This document shows, one piece after another, positions 1 to 7,407 of a stretch of 34,847 nt of DNA. The stretch covers positions 1-34,847 of the forward strand of contig NZ_JAUSUD010000034.1 of assembly GCF_030813355.1 (NCBI RefSeq), written 5' to 3'. Both the position numbers and the translations under genes were made by a program. The notes under the pieces are model-generated. The model saw only the letters and a program-made list of their open reading frames with translations. It had not been told where the DNA came from and did not search any database. This stretch comes from Metabacillus malikii (GTDB lineage: Bacteria; Bacillota; Bacilli; Bacillales; Bacillaceae). Position 1 is the stretch's first letter. The number at the start of each line of letters is the position of its first letter.

Positions 1-25
1 ATTCCGAAATATAGTGGAAAAAGTA

Positions 26-85
26 GCACATTATTTCAGATTTTCTCCTGGATTAATGTGAAAACAAGTATCTGGAATAATGTGC
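26..85. repeat. Inverted repeat at the broken 5' end of the sigma gene
   Basis: Two 15-base arms (26-40 and 71-85) are reverse complements except for one position that would be a G-U pair in RNA. They are separated by 30 bases. The homology of the following sigma-factor reading frame starts only about five bases after the right arm. The element could be a small mobile hairpin, an insertion-sequence end or a chance hairpin; no T run makes it an obvious terminator. Confidence 0.55.
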
Positions 86-467
86 TCGATTACACTACAC
101 CTCCCTTAAGAAATTAAAAAAACCAGAAAGTTTTCAAAGCTGGATTATCAAGATTCTCATTTTTAAATCGATTGATTTTATACGAAAAGAATCACGACAT
201 TTTACGACAGATAATGAGGAAATGTTTGCTGAATTAATTTCTAAAGAAAACATCGATTACATTGCCCATTCACTGGATTTATCAGAAGCCTTTAAAATAT
301 TGGATCCCAAATACAAGACCATTATTTTGCTGAGGTATTATCACGATTTATCAATTAAGGAAATTGCCAAAATCATGAATTCCCCAGAAGGAACGGTAAA
401 ATCACACTTGAATCGAGCGCAAAAAAAGCTGAGGCCAATTTTAAAGGAGGGTTATTTTTATGAATAA
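81..467 (+). pseudogene. 5'-truncated ECF-type RNA polymerase sigma factor
   Basis: The frame is open from 81, after a stop at 78-80. From about position 90 it reads like an extracytoplasmic-function sigma factor: the end of region 2 (YTSLKKLKKPESFQSW and following), a linker, then sigma region 4 (LDPKYKTIILLRYYHDLSIK, EIAKIMNSPEGTVKSHLNRA) with its helix-turn-helix. ECF factors are normally about 165-185 residues. Here roughly the first 45, which carry the core-binding part of region 2, are absent and the sequence before 90 is unrelated in all three frames. An internal ATG at 222 could give an 81-residue region-4 protein, but it lacks a good ribosome binding site. The stop overlaps the following anti-sigma gene by eight bases, the usual coupling of such pairs. 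Probably a decayed sigma gene, or one whose 5' part was replaced at the inverted repeat. Confidence 0.7.
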
Positions 468-1482
468 AGAGAGGTTTAATCAAACGATTGATAACATAGA
501 AATACCACTTGAAAAGTTAGTTGCTAGGGAGAAAGCGGCTATGTACCAAGCAAAGAAAAGACGTAAAGTTGGAAGAAAAACTAAGCATTCAATTCTGGTT
601 GCTTGTGGGTTATGTTTCACACTCCTAGGCTCCGGGTTTGTTTCAAAGGGAATGGCAGAAGCGTTATCAAATATACCAGTTATTGGTCCGATTTATAAGG
701 ATTTTAGAGACATCGCCTCTGATAAAATTGAACGTGATCAGCTGATGACGGTGATTGAAGAACAAGATAGCCATGACGGAATCACAATGACTGTAAAAGA
801 AGCTGCTTACGATGGTGGCCGGTTAATCGTAACAGTCGTTTACACAGGAGAAAAAAATCTTTCACTGAAAGAAGATGTTGTCGGCACTAATTTTATCACA
901 ATTAACGGAGAGCCGGTCAAACCAGCGATTGGTTCAACAGGGCAAGATGATCTAAACTCGAAAACTATCATTGAACATCACCAATTTACCTTATCAAATA
1001 ATCATGAATATGGTAATCATGTTGAGATTGCGGTCCATGGAGAAAATCTATTTGGACATGAAGGTAAGTGGAAGGTGGCTTTCCCACTTGAAAAAGTAAA
1101 AGGTGATATATCAGAGTTCTATCCGGAGGTGAAAACAAAAACCGTTGATGAAGTTTATACTGTAACAGCCGACAAAGTCACTTTTTCACCTCTATCAACT
1201 AGAATAGATTTAACGGTTGATTACCCTGTTGAAATGGATAAAAACGATACATGGCCATGGTTTCAATTTTCCATAATCGATGATAAAGGTAACGTATATG
1301 ATGGACTTAAATTGCAAGAAGGTATGGCAGGGAACAACGGACGAAAGATGGTCCTGACTTTGCCTCCAATGGATACTTTACCAAAGTCATTTACACTTAA
1401 ACCCAATAATGTAGATGATGTAGGACAAAGTGAAGGCTTGAATGAATTAGAGTTGGTCATTCCTTTGGATATTAATGAATGA
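460..1482 (+). CDS. Membrane-anchored anti-sigma factor (DUF4179 type)
   Basis: The 340-residue protein starts at an ATG behind a strong AAAGGAGGG and overlaps the end of the sigma reading frame. Residues 1-45 are basic and cytoplasmic, a single membrane segment follows at about 46-66 (ILVACGLCFTLLGSGFVS), and the rest is extracellular. Downstream of the anchor the sequence MAEALSNIPVIGPIYKDFRD is the hallmark of DUF4179 proteins encoded beside ECF sigma factors, and the remainder resembles the associated DUF5643 immunoglobulin-like domain. By family it should bind its sigma factor at the membrane and release it after an envelope signal. Because the adjacent sigma gene is truncated, the anti-sigma may now lack its cognate partner, although the gene itself is intact. 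A terminator closes the unit. Confidence 0.82.
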   Translation: MNKERFNQTIDNIEIPLEKLVAREKAAMYQAKKRRKVGRKTKHSILVACGLCFTLLGSGFVSKGMAEALSNIPVIGPIYKDFRDIASDKIERDQLMTVIEEQDSHDGITMTVKEAAYDGGRLIVTVVYTGEKNLSLKEDVVGTNFITINGEPVKPAIGSTGQDDLNSKTIIEHHQFTLSNNHEYGNHVEIAVHGENLFGHEGKWKVAFPLEKVKGDISEFYPEVKTKTVDEVYTVTADKVTFSPLSTRIDLTVDYPVEMDKNDTWPWFQFSIIDDKGNVYDGLKLQEGMAGNNGRKMVLTLPPMDTLPKSFTLKPNNVDDVGQSEGLNELELVIPLDINE

Positions 1483-1487
1483 TAAAA

Positions 1488-1531
1488 ATAACTAGTTCCA
1501 ACATTAAATACTGTTGAAACTAGTTATTTTA
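1488..1531 (+). terminator. Intrinsic terminator of the sigma/anti-sigma unit
   Basis: Arms at 1488-1502 and 1513-1527 (AACTAGTTCCAAC against GTTGAAACTAGTT) form a long hairpin with one mismatch, followed by TTTT. It starts five bases after the anti-sigma stop codon. Confidence 0.85.
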
Positions 1532-1921
1532 TTAGCAAACATGATTACTAGGCATTAAATCCAGCTCACTTGTTAATGCAATAAAGATTAGCTAAAGGTA
1601 AGACTTATAATACTATAACTACTATTAAAAGATAGTTGTTTATCCTGTATAGGCGCTCTTATTTAATAAGAATGCGTCTTTTTGTTGATAAAACATTTAA
1701 AGGGGGGGATTTTATTGAGTGTAAAAAGATTGTGAAGAATTGTACGAATAGTAATGAGTCCTTTAGTTGTATATGAGTAATCAAGTTTATTAACGTGTTA
1801 TTATCAATAGTAAAAACATTATTGTTTAATTTATCTTATCTTTAATAATTCAATGTAACGAACTTTTCGTTGTTACTGGTTGCCAACCAAAAAACTCGCA
1901 ATAGGAATTTTTTGTACCGTT
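1532..1921. other. Gene-free stretch with one terminator-like hairpin
   Basis: No convincing gene is seen. A hairpin at 1651-1679 (GGCGC and CTTA pairing with TAAG and GCGTC) followed by CTTTTT looks like an intrinsic terminator on the + strand with no obvious gene before it. It is followed by a very strong ribosome binding site (AAGGGGGGG near 1700) and a TTG start that meets a stop after six codons at about 1714. This may be the leader and first codons of a lost gene. Confidence 0.4.
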
Positions 1922-2005
1922 TTATTTCTGCTTAATCGTTGTATTTGACTGTAAACGGTTTTGGAGCTGCTCTTCATAAAAATCAGCTAAGTCTAATTTA
2001 TTCAT
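1922..2005 (-). CDS. Tiny hypothetical protein (27 aa)
   Basis: On the minus strand, an ATG at 2005 lies one base after the stop of the preceding gene and is preceded by AAGGAAAG at a suitable distance. The frame reads MNKLDLADFYEEQLQNRLQS and ends after 27 residues at 1922. It is acidic then polar, without a membrane segment. The neat junction with the upstream gene and the ribosome binding site support translation, but I recognise no family. Another frame beyond it also looks coding (…CEFFGWQPVTTKSS), so it may be the first part of a frameshifted longer protein. Confidence 0.4.
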   Translation of the reverse strand: MNKLDLADFYEEQLQNRLQSNTTIKQK

Positions 2006-2006
2006 G

Positions 2007-2276
2007 CTAATCTTTCCTTGTTATTTTTTTGATATAGGTATTCATATTCTTCCAATAGGCATCTACTACTTCCAATTCTACAATTGACATGTCAAATAAA
2101 TTTATATCCAGCATTTCAACAAACTGGCCTAATAAGACGTTATAAGGATTATTTTTATCCTGACGATTTATCCCATTATTTAAAATAAAGTTTAATAAAC
2201 GATTATACACACCATTAGCAATCTCATTTATTATTTCAATTTTGAAAGTTTTTTCATAGTTTAGAGGTTTTTCCAT
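2007..2276 (-). CDS. Hypothetical protein (89 aa)
   Basis: The minus-strand ATG at 2276 is preceded by AAGGA ten bases upstream. The 89-residue product (MEKPLNYEKTFKIEIINEIA…) is predicted soluble and helical, with a polar asparagine-rich middle, and no signal peptide or membrane segment. It is probably transcribed together with the 27-residue frame that starts one base after its stop. I do not recognise the family; its size and composition would suit a small accessory-region protein. Function unknown. Confidence 0.5.
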   Translation of the reverse strand: MEKPLNYEKTFKIEIINEIANGVYNRLLNFILNNGINRQDKNNPYNVLLGQFVEMLDINLFDMSIVELEVVDAYWKNMNTYIKKITRKD

Positions 2277-2890
2277 TGTTCACCAATCCTTATCAATTTT
2301 TGTCAATTCAATAACCTAAAAAAGTCGTTGCTAACTCTGTAATCTCTTCAATAGTTTTCAGCACAGTCCTATGTTTCAAGAGGAATGAAATAAACTTCAC
2401 TATTATCTCATCCCGTTAAACATAAGTCCTGCTTTTGTTATCATTGAATGACAACAAGGTATATCCTGTAGTCGTTTTTTATAATGTTGTATAGCATCAG
2501 TGGATATAAATACGTTTGAAAATCTTTTTGAGCGTTGAAGAGAAGCATACGATTGAAGGCTTTGTCGGGTTCCCATCCTTTTAACTGAAAATAAGTAATA
2601 CGCTATGACAAGCGAAGTAAATGTGTTATCAAATTTCTTCAACCAATGGAAAGAGCAAAGATTATGATTTAATATCCTTTAATTAACAGATGCATTTCTT
2701 CAAAAAGAGGTATTGCACATTCTTATTTTACTTAAGGTTAGTTGTATAAATCAACCATATTTACTGTATTATTTAACCAAATAAGTTATAATAAGGGTAA
2801 AAATGAGTAATAGATTCTTAGTCTTATATGTGAAAATAATAAATTAATATTAAATCTAAGTAGTTAAATATCCTTACAGGAGTAATTAAT
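2277..2890. other. Gene-free stretch with a degenerate hairpin
   Basis: A 79-codon minus-strand frame (2403-2642) begins with TTG without a ribosome binding site and is not supported as a gene. At 2692-2718 TGCATTTCTTC, five A's and GAGGTATTGCA form an imperfect hairpin related to the recurrent GCGATAC-type terminators elsewhere in this window (9084, 12254, 30989, 33595), but with only a weak T run. Nothing else is recognised. Confidence 0.4.
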
Positions 2891-3078
2891 TTGAGAAAAT
2901 ATATTTTTTCGTGTTAGTAGCCGTATCAATTTCAAGTGGATGCAAAAAGGAATATACGGGTGAGTATATACAGTGGGGAGATAGCTTTGAATCTGTTGAT
3001 ACCAATATATTGTAAGGAAATAATATCCCAAATAAGATTGAATACGAGAAAGTATATATACCAGAAGAATTAAAATAG
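2891..3078 (+). pseudogene. Broken small lipoprotein
   Basis: A TTG at 2891 follows ACAGGAG and opens LRKYIFF, but the frame stops after eight codons. Removing one base's shift in the T run at 2904-2909 restores a continuous signal peptide and lipobox (VAVSISSGC) followed by KKEYTGEYIQWGDSFESVD. A second lesion, an in-frame TAA at 3013, interrupts the frame before it resumes to 3078 (GNNIPNKIEYEKVYIPEELK). The pattern is a short lipoprotein inactivated by a homopolymer frameshift and a nonsense change. It directly precedes the phosphoesterase gene and may once have been co-transcribed with it. Confidence 0.6.
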
Positions 3079-3112
3079 AATCTAGTTGAAGGACATAAAT
3101 AGGAGATAAACA

Positions 3113-3973
3113 TTGAAGACAAAAAACAAGAAAAAATGGTTGTATGTTTTGATTGGAATTGCTTTATTAATTTTCTTTTGCCATTTTCAAAACAACTCGA
3201 TTGTAATAAGTGAATATACGATTGGCTCAGATAAGATTCCAGAAAGCTTTGATAAATATAAAATTGTTCAGCTTTCTGACCTCCATAGTAAGTCTTTTGG
3301 GAATGACCAAAGCAAGTTAGTAAAAAAGGTTAGCAAGATAGAACCAGATTCAATTGTATTCACAGGAGACTTAATTGATTCAGACAGGTATGATGAAAAG
3401 TCTAGTCTAGTATTAATGGAAAGATTGGTTCAAATTGCACCAGTTTATTATGTGACAGGTAATCACGAATGGTGGTCTGGTAATTTCGACACATTACAAG
3501 ATAAATTAACTGGAATTGGTGTACAGGTGATGAGAAATACAACAGAGGAAATCACCATTGGTACGGACCAAATTATAATGATTGGAATTGATGACCCAGC
3601 ATATTTAGGAGAATCCTATGAAGAAAGGGACAAAACGGAGGAGAACATCAAACATTCAATTGGTGAAAACGAAGGAGAAGATAACTTTCAAATTCTATTA
3701 TCGCATCGACCCGAATTGTTTTCTCTTTATGATGAATATGGGTTTGATCTTGTTTTTTCAGGTCACGCTCACGGTGGACAATTTAGAATACCTTACCTCG
3801 GAGGTTTAATCGCTCCAAACCAAGGCTTTTTTCCAAAGTATACCTCAGGGATGCATAAATCAGATCGCACTACAATGATCGTAAATAGAGGACTTGGAAA
3901 CAGTATTATTCCTATAAGGGTGTTTAATCGACCAGAAATTGTCGTAGTGACATTAAGCTCTGTAGGAAAATAG
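3113..3973 (+). CDS. Membrane-anchored metallophosphoesterase (YkuE/YaeI type)
   Basis: The 286-residue protein starts at a TTG at 3113 with AGGAG seven bases before it. Residues 8-24 form an N-terminal membrane anchor that places the enzyme outside the membrane. All calcineurin-like metal-binding motifs are visible: D56-x-H58 (QLSDLHS), G85-D86 (FTGDLID), N117-H118 (GNHEW), H198 (LSHRPE) and H218-x-H220 (GHAHGGQ). This is the YkuE/YaeI branch, whose members hydrolyse phosphoester bonds, often on lipid or cell-envelope substrates; the substrate here cannot be read from sequence. It follows the broken lipoprotein and ends at a small terminator, so it is probably monocistronic now. Length and motifs are normal for the family. 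Confidence 0.85.
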   Translation: MKTKNKKKWLYVLIGIALLIFFCHFQNNSIVISEYTIGSDKIPESFDKYKIVQLSDLHSKSFGNDQSKLVKKVSKIEPDSIVFTGDLIDSDRYDEKSSLVLMERLVQIAPVYYVTGNHEWWSGNFDTLQDKLTGIGVQVMRNTTEEITIGTDQIIMIGIDDPAYLGESYEERDKTEENIKHSIGENEGEDNFQILLSHRPELFSLYDEYGFDLVFSGHAHGGQFRIPYLGGLIAPNQGFFPKYTSGMHKSDRTTMIVNRGLGNSIIPIRVFNRPEIVVVTLSSVGK

Positions 3974-3996
3974 TGAGTTTGTTCACTGTTTTTTTT
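3972..3996 (+). terminator. Terminator after the phosphoesterase
   Basis: AGTGA (3972-3976) pairs with TCACT (3983-3987) and is followed by G and eight T's. The stem is short but the T run is strong, and it lies at the stop codon. Confidence 0.6.
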
Positions 3997-4160
3997 AAAA
4001 GGAAGAGATTGAAAGAGCACTTCTATTTATGAGAAGCACTATGAAAAAGTACTCACTTTTAAACTAATAGATATGATATTTGAACATAGTGTATCGCCTT
4101 TTTCTTATTTTATAGAAGCAAAATAGAGCTGCTTACTAATGTATGGGATTAGAAGCTTAA

Positions 4161-4349
4161 TTCAAAGAAAGAGATAATGATATTCCAATACACCGTCAAG
4201 ACTTAATCACAGCAATTGAACTAGATTTGAAAAATGATTTTAACGTATTGGCCATTTTTTATGGTGGTTCTATCGGAAATCAAAACACTGACATCTATTC
4301 AGACATTGACCTGCGTATTGTCGTCAAGGAAGCGATACCTTTTCAATAA
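4161..4349 (+). pseudogene. Remnant of a nucleotidyltransferase
   Basis: In the frame ending with TAA at 4347-4349 the sequence reads RQDLITAIELDLKNDFNVLA followed by IFYGGSIG and SDIDLRIVV. That is the N-terminal signature GGSxxxG…SDIDLxV of minimal nucleotidyltransferases of the aminoglycoside-adenylyltransferase or KanNT type. The frame starts after a stop at 4158 with no good start codon or ribosome binding site and ends only about eight residues after the second aspartate, so the helper domain and third catalytic residue are missing. It is a 5'- and 3'-truncated remnant, not an active enzyme. Confidence 0.65.
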
Positions 4350-4743
4350 GTATCTTAATCTTTGTTCATTAATAATATACCTATTATATGTCTCCATTTC
4401 TTTTTATCTGCAAAAAGCGGTACCTCCAATAAATAGAACTACCCTAGGTGAAAAATATCAAAATTATCATATTCAAACTTCATATTAAACAACCATATGA
4501 ATAACTTATTTTACCTATTCGGATTTTCTTCTACTCCATATTTTCCACATAGACTATTATGAATTTATATATATTCTGGGACGATATGTTTCATTACTTT
4601 TCATATGTCATTTGGTTGTATTCTTTGTTTTTGGGTTTATTGGAAAATTTTCGATTAGGAATTGGGGGTTTTTGGTAGATATTGTTATTGGAACTTTATT
4701 TTTCATATATCAGAAACTAACAGTTATCTCAATCAATTTATAA
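4330..4743 (+). pseudogene. Decayed small membrane protein
   Basis: One frame carries hydrophobic, protein-like sequence across two in-frame stops (4486 and a few codons later): SLIIYLLYVSISFYLQKAVP, then after the stops YSDFLLLHIF, a segment RYVSLLFICHLVVFFVFGFI, and finally LVDIVIGTLFFIYQKLTVIS before a stop at 4741. About four membrane-spanning stretches can be seen in roughly 135 codons. No start with a ribosome binding site is evident. I take it as a pseudogene of an unidentified membrane protein lying against the nucleotidyltransferase remnant. Confidence 0.45.
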
Positions 4744-4844
4744 AAACGTTCATCTACGAAAAAAGTAGCATAGTTTATTCAAGTAACGGGTAGCTTACTT
4801 TCCAAATAAGTGTCTATATAGTATTTGTCGAGTATGATGATAAA

Positions 4845-4877
4845 AAGCCGATTTTCTTTAAGCTAGAAAACCGGCTT
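4845..4877 (-). terminator. Terminator of the zeta-toxin pair
   Basis: Arms 4845-4856 and 4866-4877 (AAGCCGATTTTC with GAAAACCGGCTT) form a hairpin with one mismatch. Read on the minus strand it is followed by TTTTT, seven bases after the stop of the toxin-like gene. Confidence 0.8.
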
Positions 4878-4883
4878 GATCAT

Positions 4884-5483
4884 TTAATCCTTTTTAAATT
4901 GTTCGCGAACAGGAAGTGACCATTGGGGTAGGTTAATTACTTCGAAAGTAATTATCCCATTAATTACTTCAAGCACAATTTCCCCAACATCTTCACTGTT
5001 ATCAATTAATATAAGGTTATCGATCATATTGGCATAGTTATAGAGATGTTTAAACGATGTATTATTCCTTCTTCTAATATCTTCAGTGGGGATGTGATGA
5101 CCACCATTCTTAACTCTCATTGCAACCCTTTCTATGTTTTGTTGGACATTATTTAATGCAACATAAAACATTGTTATTTCAAAGCCCATCTCTTTAGCTT
5201 TTTGCATTTGTTTTATAGCATTTTTTCCAGCAAGGGTTGTCTCAATTGAAAAGTCTTTACCCTCTTTAATGTACTTATTGACAGATCTAATGACTTCCTT
5301 ACCAGCTGAAATCCTATTTTTCTCAGGGTTTTCTGGATCGATTCTTCGAGCGATAGCATCTGGATCAATGTTTATATCGACACCAATTTTGTCAATAATT
5401 AAGCTGCGTAATGTGCTTTTACCACTTCCATTATTACCCGCAAATACAAAGAATATTGGTTTGTGACTATGCATTTGATTCAC
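4884..5483 (-). CDS. Zeta-toxin-family P-loop kinase
   Basis: This 199-residue protein carries a Walker A motif GNNGSGKST (residues 16-24), the aspartate motif NIDPDAIA (38-45) and FSIETTLAG (78-86), which together mark the zeta/PezT-like predicted ATPase family. Family members phosphorylate UDP-N-acetylglucosamine or similar nucleotide sugars and can be toxic, normally held by an antitoxin encoded just upstream. The gene overlaps by 17 bases the end of a 65-residue upstream frame, the arrangement expected of a toxin-antitoxin pair. Its length is short for zeta (about 250-290) but usual for the chromosomal 'zeta toxin family' proteins of Bacillales. Toxicity is inferred, not shown; it could be a harmless small-molecule kinase. 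Confidence 0.75.
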   Translation of the reverse strand: MNQMHSHKPIFFVFAGNNGSGKSTLRSLIIDKIGVDINIDPDAIARRIDPENPEKNRISAGKEVIRSVNKYIKEGKDFSIETTLAGKNAIKQMQKAKEMGFEITMFYVALNNVQQNIERVAMRVKNGGHHIPTEDIRRRNNTSFKHLYNYANMIDNLILIDNSEDVGEIVLEVINGIITFEVINLPQWSLPVREQFKKD

Positions 5484-5664
5484 CGCTTTTGTTCAACGGA
5501 ACAATATCTCCATTAGGAAATTCCTTTACAAGCTTTCCAGCCTTTTCATATACGATGTATGTGTTATTAGCTTTTGCATCAATTCTCGCTCGTTCGCCAG
5601 TCATTTTAGCCCATTTACTTAACCATTCATATTTTCTTTTAGGTTCATTGTTTTGTTCTAACAT
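5467..5664 (-). CDS. Small partner protein, candidate antitoxin
   Basis: The start is placed at the ATG at 5664 because AAAGGTGG lies eight bases before it; a GTG four codons upstream overlaps that ribosome binding site. The 65-residue product (MLEQNNEPKRKYEWLSKWAK…) is basic at its N-terminus and has a compact C-terminal part (NTYIVYEKAGKLVKEFPNGD) without membrane segments. Its 3' end overlaps the zeta-type gene by 17 bases. It does not look like epsilon or PezA, so if this is a toxin-antitoxin module the antitoxin is of another kind. Function is inferred from position only. Confidence 0.6.
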   Translation of the reverse strand: MLEQNNEPKRKYEWLSKWAKMTGERARIDAKANNTYIVYEKAGKLVKEFPNGDIVPLNKSGESNA

Positions 5665-6093
5665 AAGGAACACCACCTTTATATAATTATATCAAATTGG
5701 TTATAACATTTATAAGGGATTTAAGGTGCAGTGGTACTAAAATTTTGTGAAGACCTTCACTTAAAGTAAAGGGGGCATTATATTAATAAGAACCAACTTA
5801 AAATGACATTCAGATATGAGTTAGTTTCCTGATAAATTCCGATAAGTTAATCAATGCATCATAAAAAGGACTACCTCCATGTCACAACGAAGTAGTCCAT
5901 ATTTTAGAATGTGTAACTATTAATTACGATGGTGTAAATTAACCATAATAATTTCTCAGATGTTTAGCTCAGGTAGCTTTCATCATGACGCCCAATTTTC
6001 TTCAGGATATAAATCTTAAACAGAAGTAGCAAGCAGTATGGAAAACATAGTATGTTAGAATCAAAACGTTTTATACAAATAGGATTGCTCTTC
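5665..6093. other. Intergenic stretch with a minus-strand terminator
   Basis: The hairpin GGACTAC (5868-5874) with GTAGTCC (5892-5898) is followed on the minus strand by TTTTTATG and is the likely terminator for the dehydrogenase transcript. On the minus strand a short frame near 5965-6020 reads FKIYILKKIGRHDESYLS before a stop and may be the tail of a lost gene. No gene is supported. Confidence 0.5.
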
Positions 6094-6876
6094 TTAAAGT
6101 TTAGCTCCTCCGGTAGCATCAATAAATTGCCCCGTAATCCATCGCGCTTCTTCAGATGCTACAAACGTAACTACATCCGCAACATCTTCGGTGGTGCCAA
6201 CTCTTGAGAAAGCAGACATTGAAGCTGCTTCAGCATGAGCTTCTGGATTGGCAAGCCAATCCTTGTTCATATCAGTAGCCGTAACCCCCGGCCTTACAGC
6301 ATTAATCGTAATACCTTTTGATGCAAAATGTGGAGCTAAGGATAAAGTAAGTGTTTCAATTGCTCCCTTAGAAGCCGAATATATGCTTTGCATTGGACCG
6401 GCAACACGAGTAAAGCCAGTCGAAATGTTAATGATTCTTCCACCATTCCGTATAAATGGGCTAGCTGCTTGAGTAATAAAGTATGGAGCTTTAAGATTAA
6501 GGTTAATGACATCTTCAAACGTCTCAATTGATGTTTCCTCAAAAGGAATGGCGGGTGCAATACCTGCGTTATTCATTAAGATATCTAGGTGTACCGATCC
6601 TAATTCCGAGCGAACAGCATCTTCAAACTCATTCCAAAGCTTTTGTACTTCGGAAATACCTTTTGTTAAGTCTGCTTGCAGAGCCACAGCATTTGACCCC
6701 AAGGCCTTAATCTCATCAACAACTTTTAACGCAGCATCCTTATTATTTCCGTAATGAACACCTATAAATTCTGCTCCGCCTGCAGCTATTTTTTTAGCTA
6801 TTTCTGCACCTATCCCACGACTTGCCCCTGTAATCAAAGCAACTTTACCATTGAATTCACCTTCATTTGTTGACAT
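6094..6876 (-). CDS. Short-chain dehydrogenase/reductase (SDR family)
   Basis: The 260-residue protein is a classical SDR: the dinucleotide-binding motif TGASRGIG (16-23), NNAG (102-105), catalytic S152, and Y166-x3-K170 (YSASK), ending with the usual GQFIDATGG. It should reduce or oxidise a carbonyl or alcohol with NAD(P); the substrate cannot be told. The arginine after TGAS and the sequence GVHYGNNKDAA after the second strand resemble FabG-like NADPH enzymes. The ATG is preceded by AAAGGGAG. The gene is divergent from a TetR regulator, and its promoter (7099-7127) is bracketed by two related operator-like sites, so repression by that regulator is likely. A hairpin at 5868-5898 probably ends the transcript. 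Confidence 0.85.
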   Translation of the reverse strand: MSTNEGEFNGKVALITGASRGIGAEIAKKIAAGGAEFIGVHYGNNKDAALKVVDEIKALGSNAVALQADLTKGISEVQKLWNEFEDAVRSELGSVHLDILMNNAGIAPAIPFEETSIETFEDVINLNLKAPYFITQAASPFIRNGGRIINISTGFTRVAGPMQSIYSASKGAIETLTLSLAPHFASKGITINAVRPGVTATDMNKDWLANPEAHAEAASMSAFSRVGTTEDVADVVTFVASEEARWITGQFIDATGGAKL

Positions 6877-7076
6877 ATAATCTACTCCCTTTAATTTTAT
6901 ATAAATATTTGTTTATCAGAAACTTACACCAGTAAAGATTAATACTATTGGCTGGCGGTACCTCTCATATTGTAAATTTTCTTGGGCCCATCAATGATTT
7001 CTACATGAAAAGAACCTCCTTTACCTTTTTCTGTATGTACGTAGCTGGATGCATTCGTGTGATGAGTGATTTATTT

Positions 7077-7096
7077 CATAATCATCATTACGTTAT
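7077..7096. promoter_or_regulatory. Operator-like site 1 downstream of the SDR promoter
   Basis: CATAATCATCATTACGTTAT matches 17 of 20 positions of the sequence at 7131-7150 in the same orientation. It begins just downstream of the -10 box of the dehydrogenase promoter, where a bound repressor would block transcription. Confidence 0.5.
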
Positions 7097-7098
7097 TC

Positions 7099-7127
7099 AT
7101 ATTAACCTCTATTTTTAATGTTGTCAA
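7099..7127 (-). promoter_or_regulatory. Promoter of the SDR gene
   Basis: On the minus strand TTGACA (7127-7122) and TAATAT (7104-7099) are separated by exactly 17 bases, a near-consensus sigma-A promoter about 220 bases before the dehydrogenase start. It lies between the two operator-like sites. Confidence 0.65.
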
Positions 7128-7150
7128 TAACATAACAATCATTATGTTAT
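7127..7150. promoter_or_regulatory. Palindromic operator-like site 2
   Basis: Arms ATAACATAA (7127-7135) and TTATGTTAT (7142-7150) are perfect reverse complements around a six-base centre. The left arm touches the -35 box of the dehydrogenase promoter. This is the size and symmetry expected of a TetR-family operator. Confidence 0.55.
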
Positions 7151-7327
7151 AAAATTTAATATACACTATCATTTGCTCCATTTTAGAGACTCAGGTGAGA
7201 ATTAGACTTTTTGCTTATTAGATTGGCCATTTGCACATGCAGGGTTTAGCTATAATGTGTGACATAAATTCTGACGGCCGAGTCCTTTTTCGCCAGTGTG
7301 CTGACTCAGGATTACTAGTCCAGTGGA

Positions 7328-7357
7328 TTGGCACCATTCTGTAACGTGTGTTATGAT
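7328..7357 (+). promoter_or_regulatory. Putative promoter of the GC-rich TetR gene
   Basis: TTGGCA (7328-7333) and TATGAT (7352-7357) with an 18-base spacer precede the regulator start by about 50 bases. The rest of 7151-7327 holds nothing recognised. Confidence 0.45.
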
Positions 7358-7407
7358 ATTATATAGAAAATATATCATTTACAAACAAGGCAAGGTGATT
7401 AACGAAA

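Noticed and set aside
2403-2642. 79-codon minus-strand open frame
   Set aside because: It begins with TTG without a ribosome binding site, has no recognisable domain, and its composition does not favour coding.
4234-4488. 84-codon plus-strand open frame
   Set aside because: Its first part is the nucleotidyltransferase remnant read in another frame; only its last part belongs to the decayed membrane protein.
5269-5466. Plus-strand frames under the zeta-type gene
   Set aside because: Antisense shadows of the kinase without ribosome binding sites.
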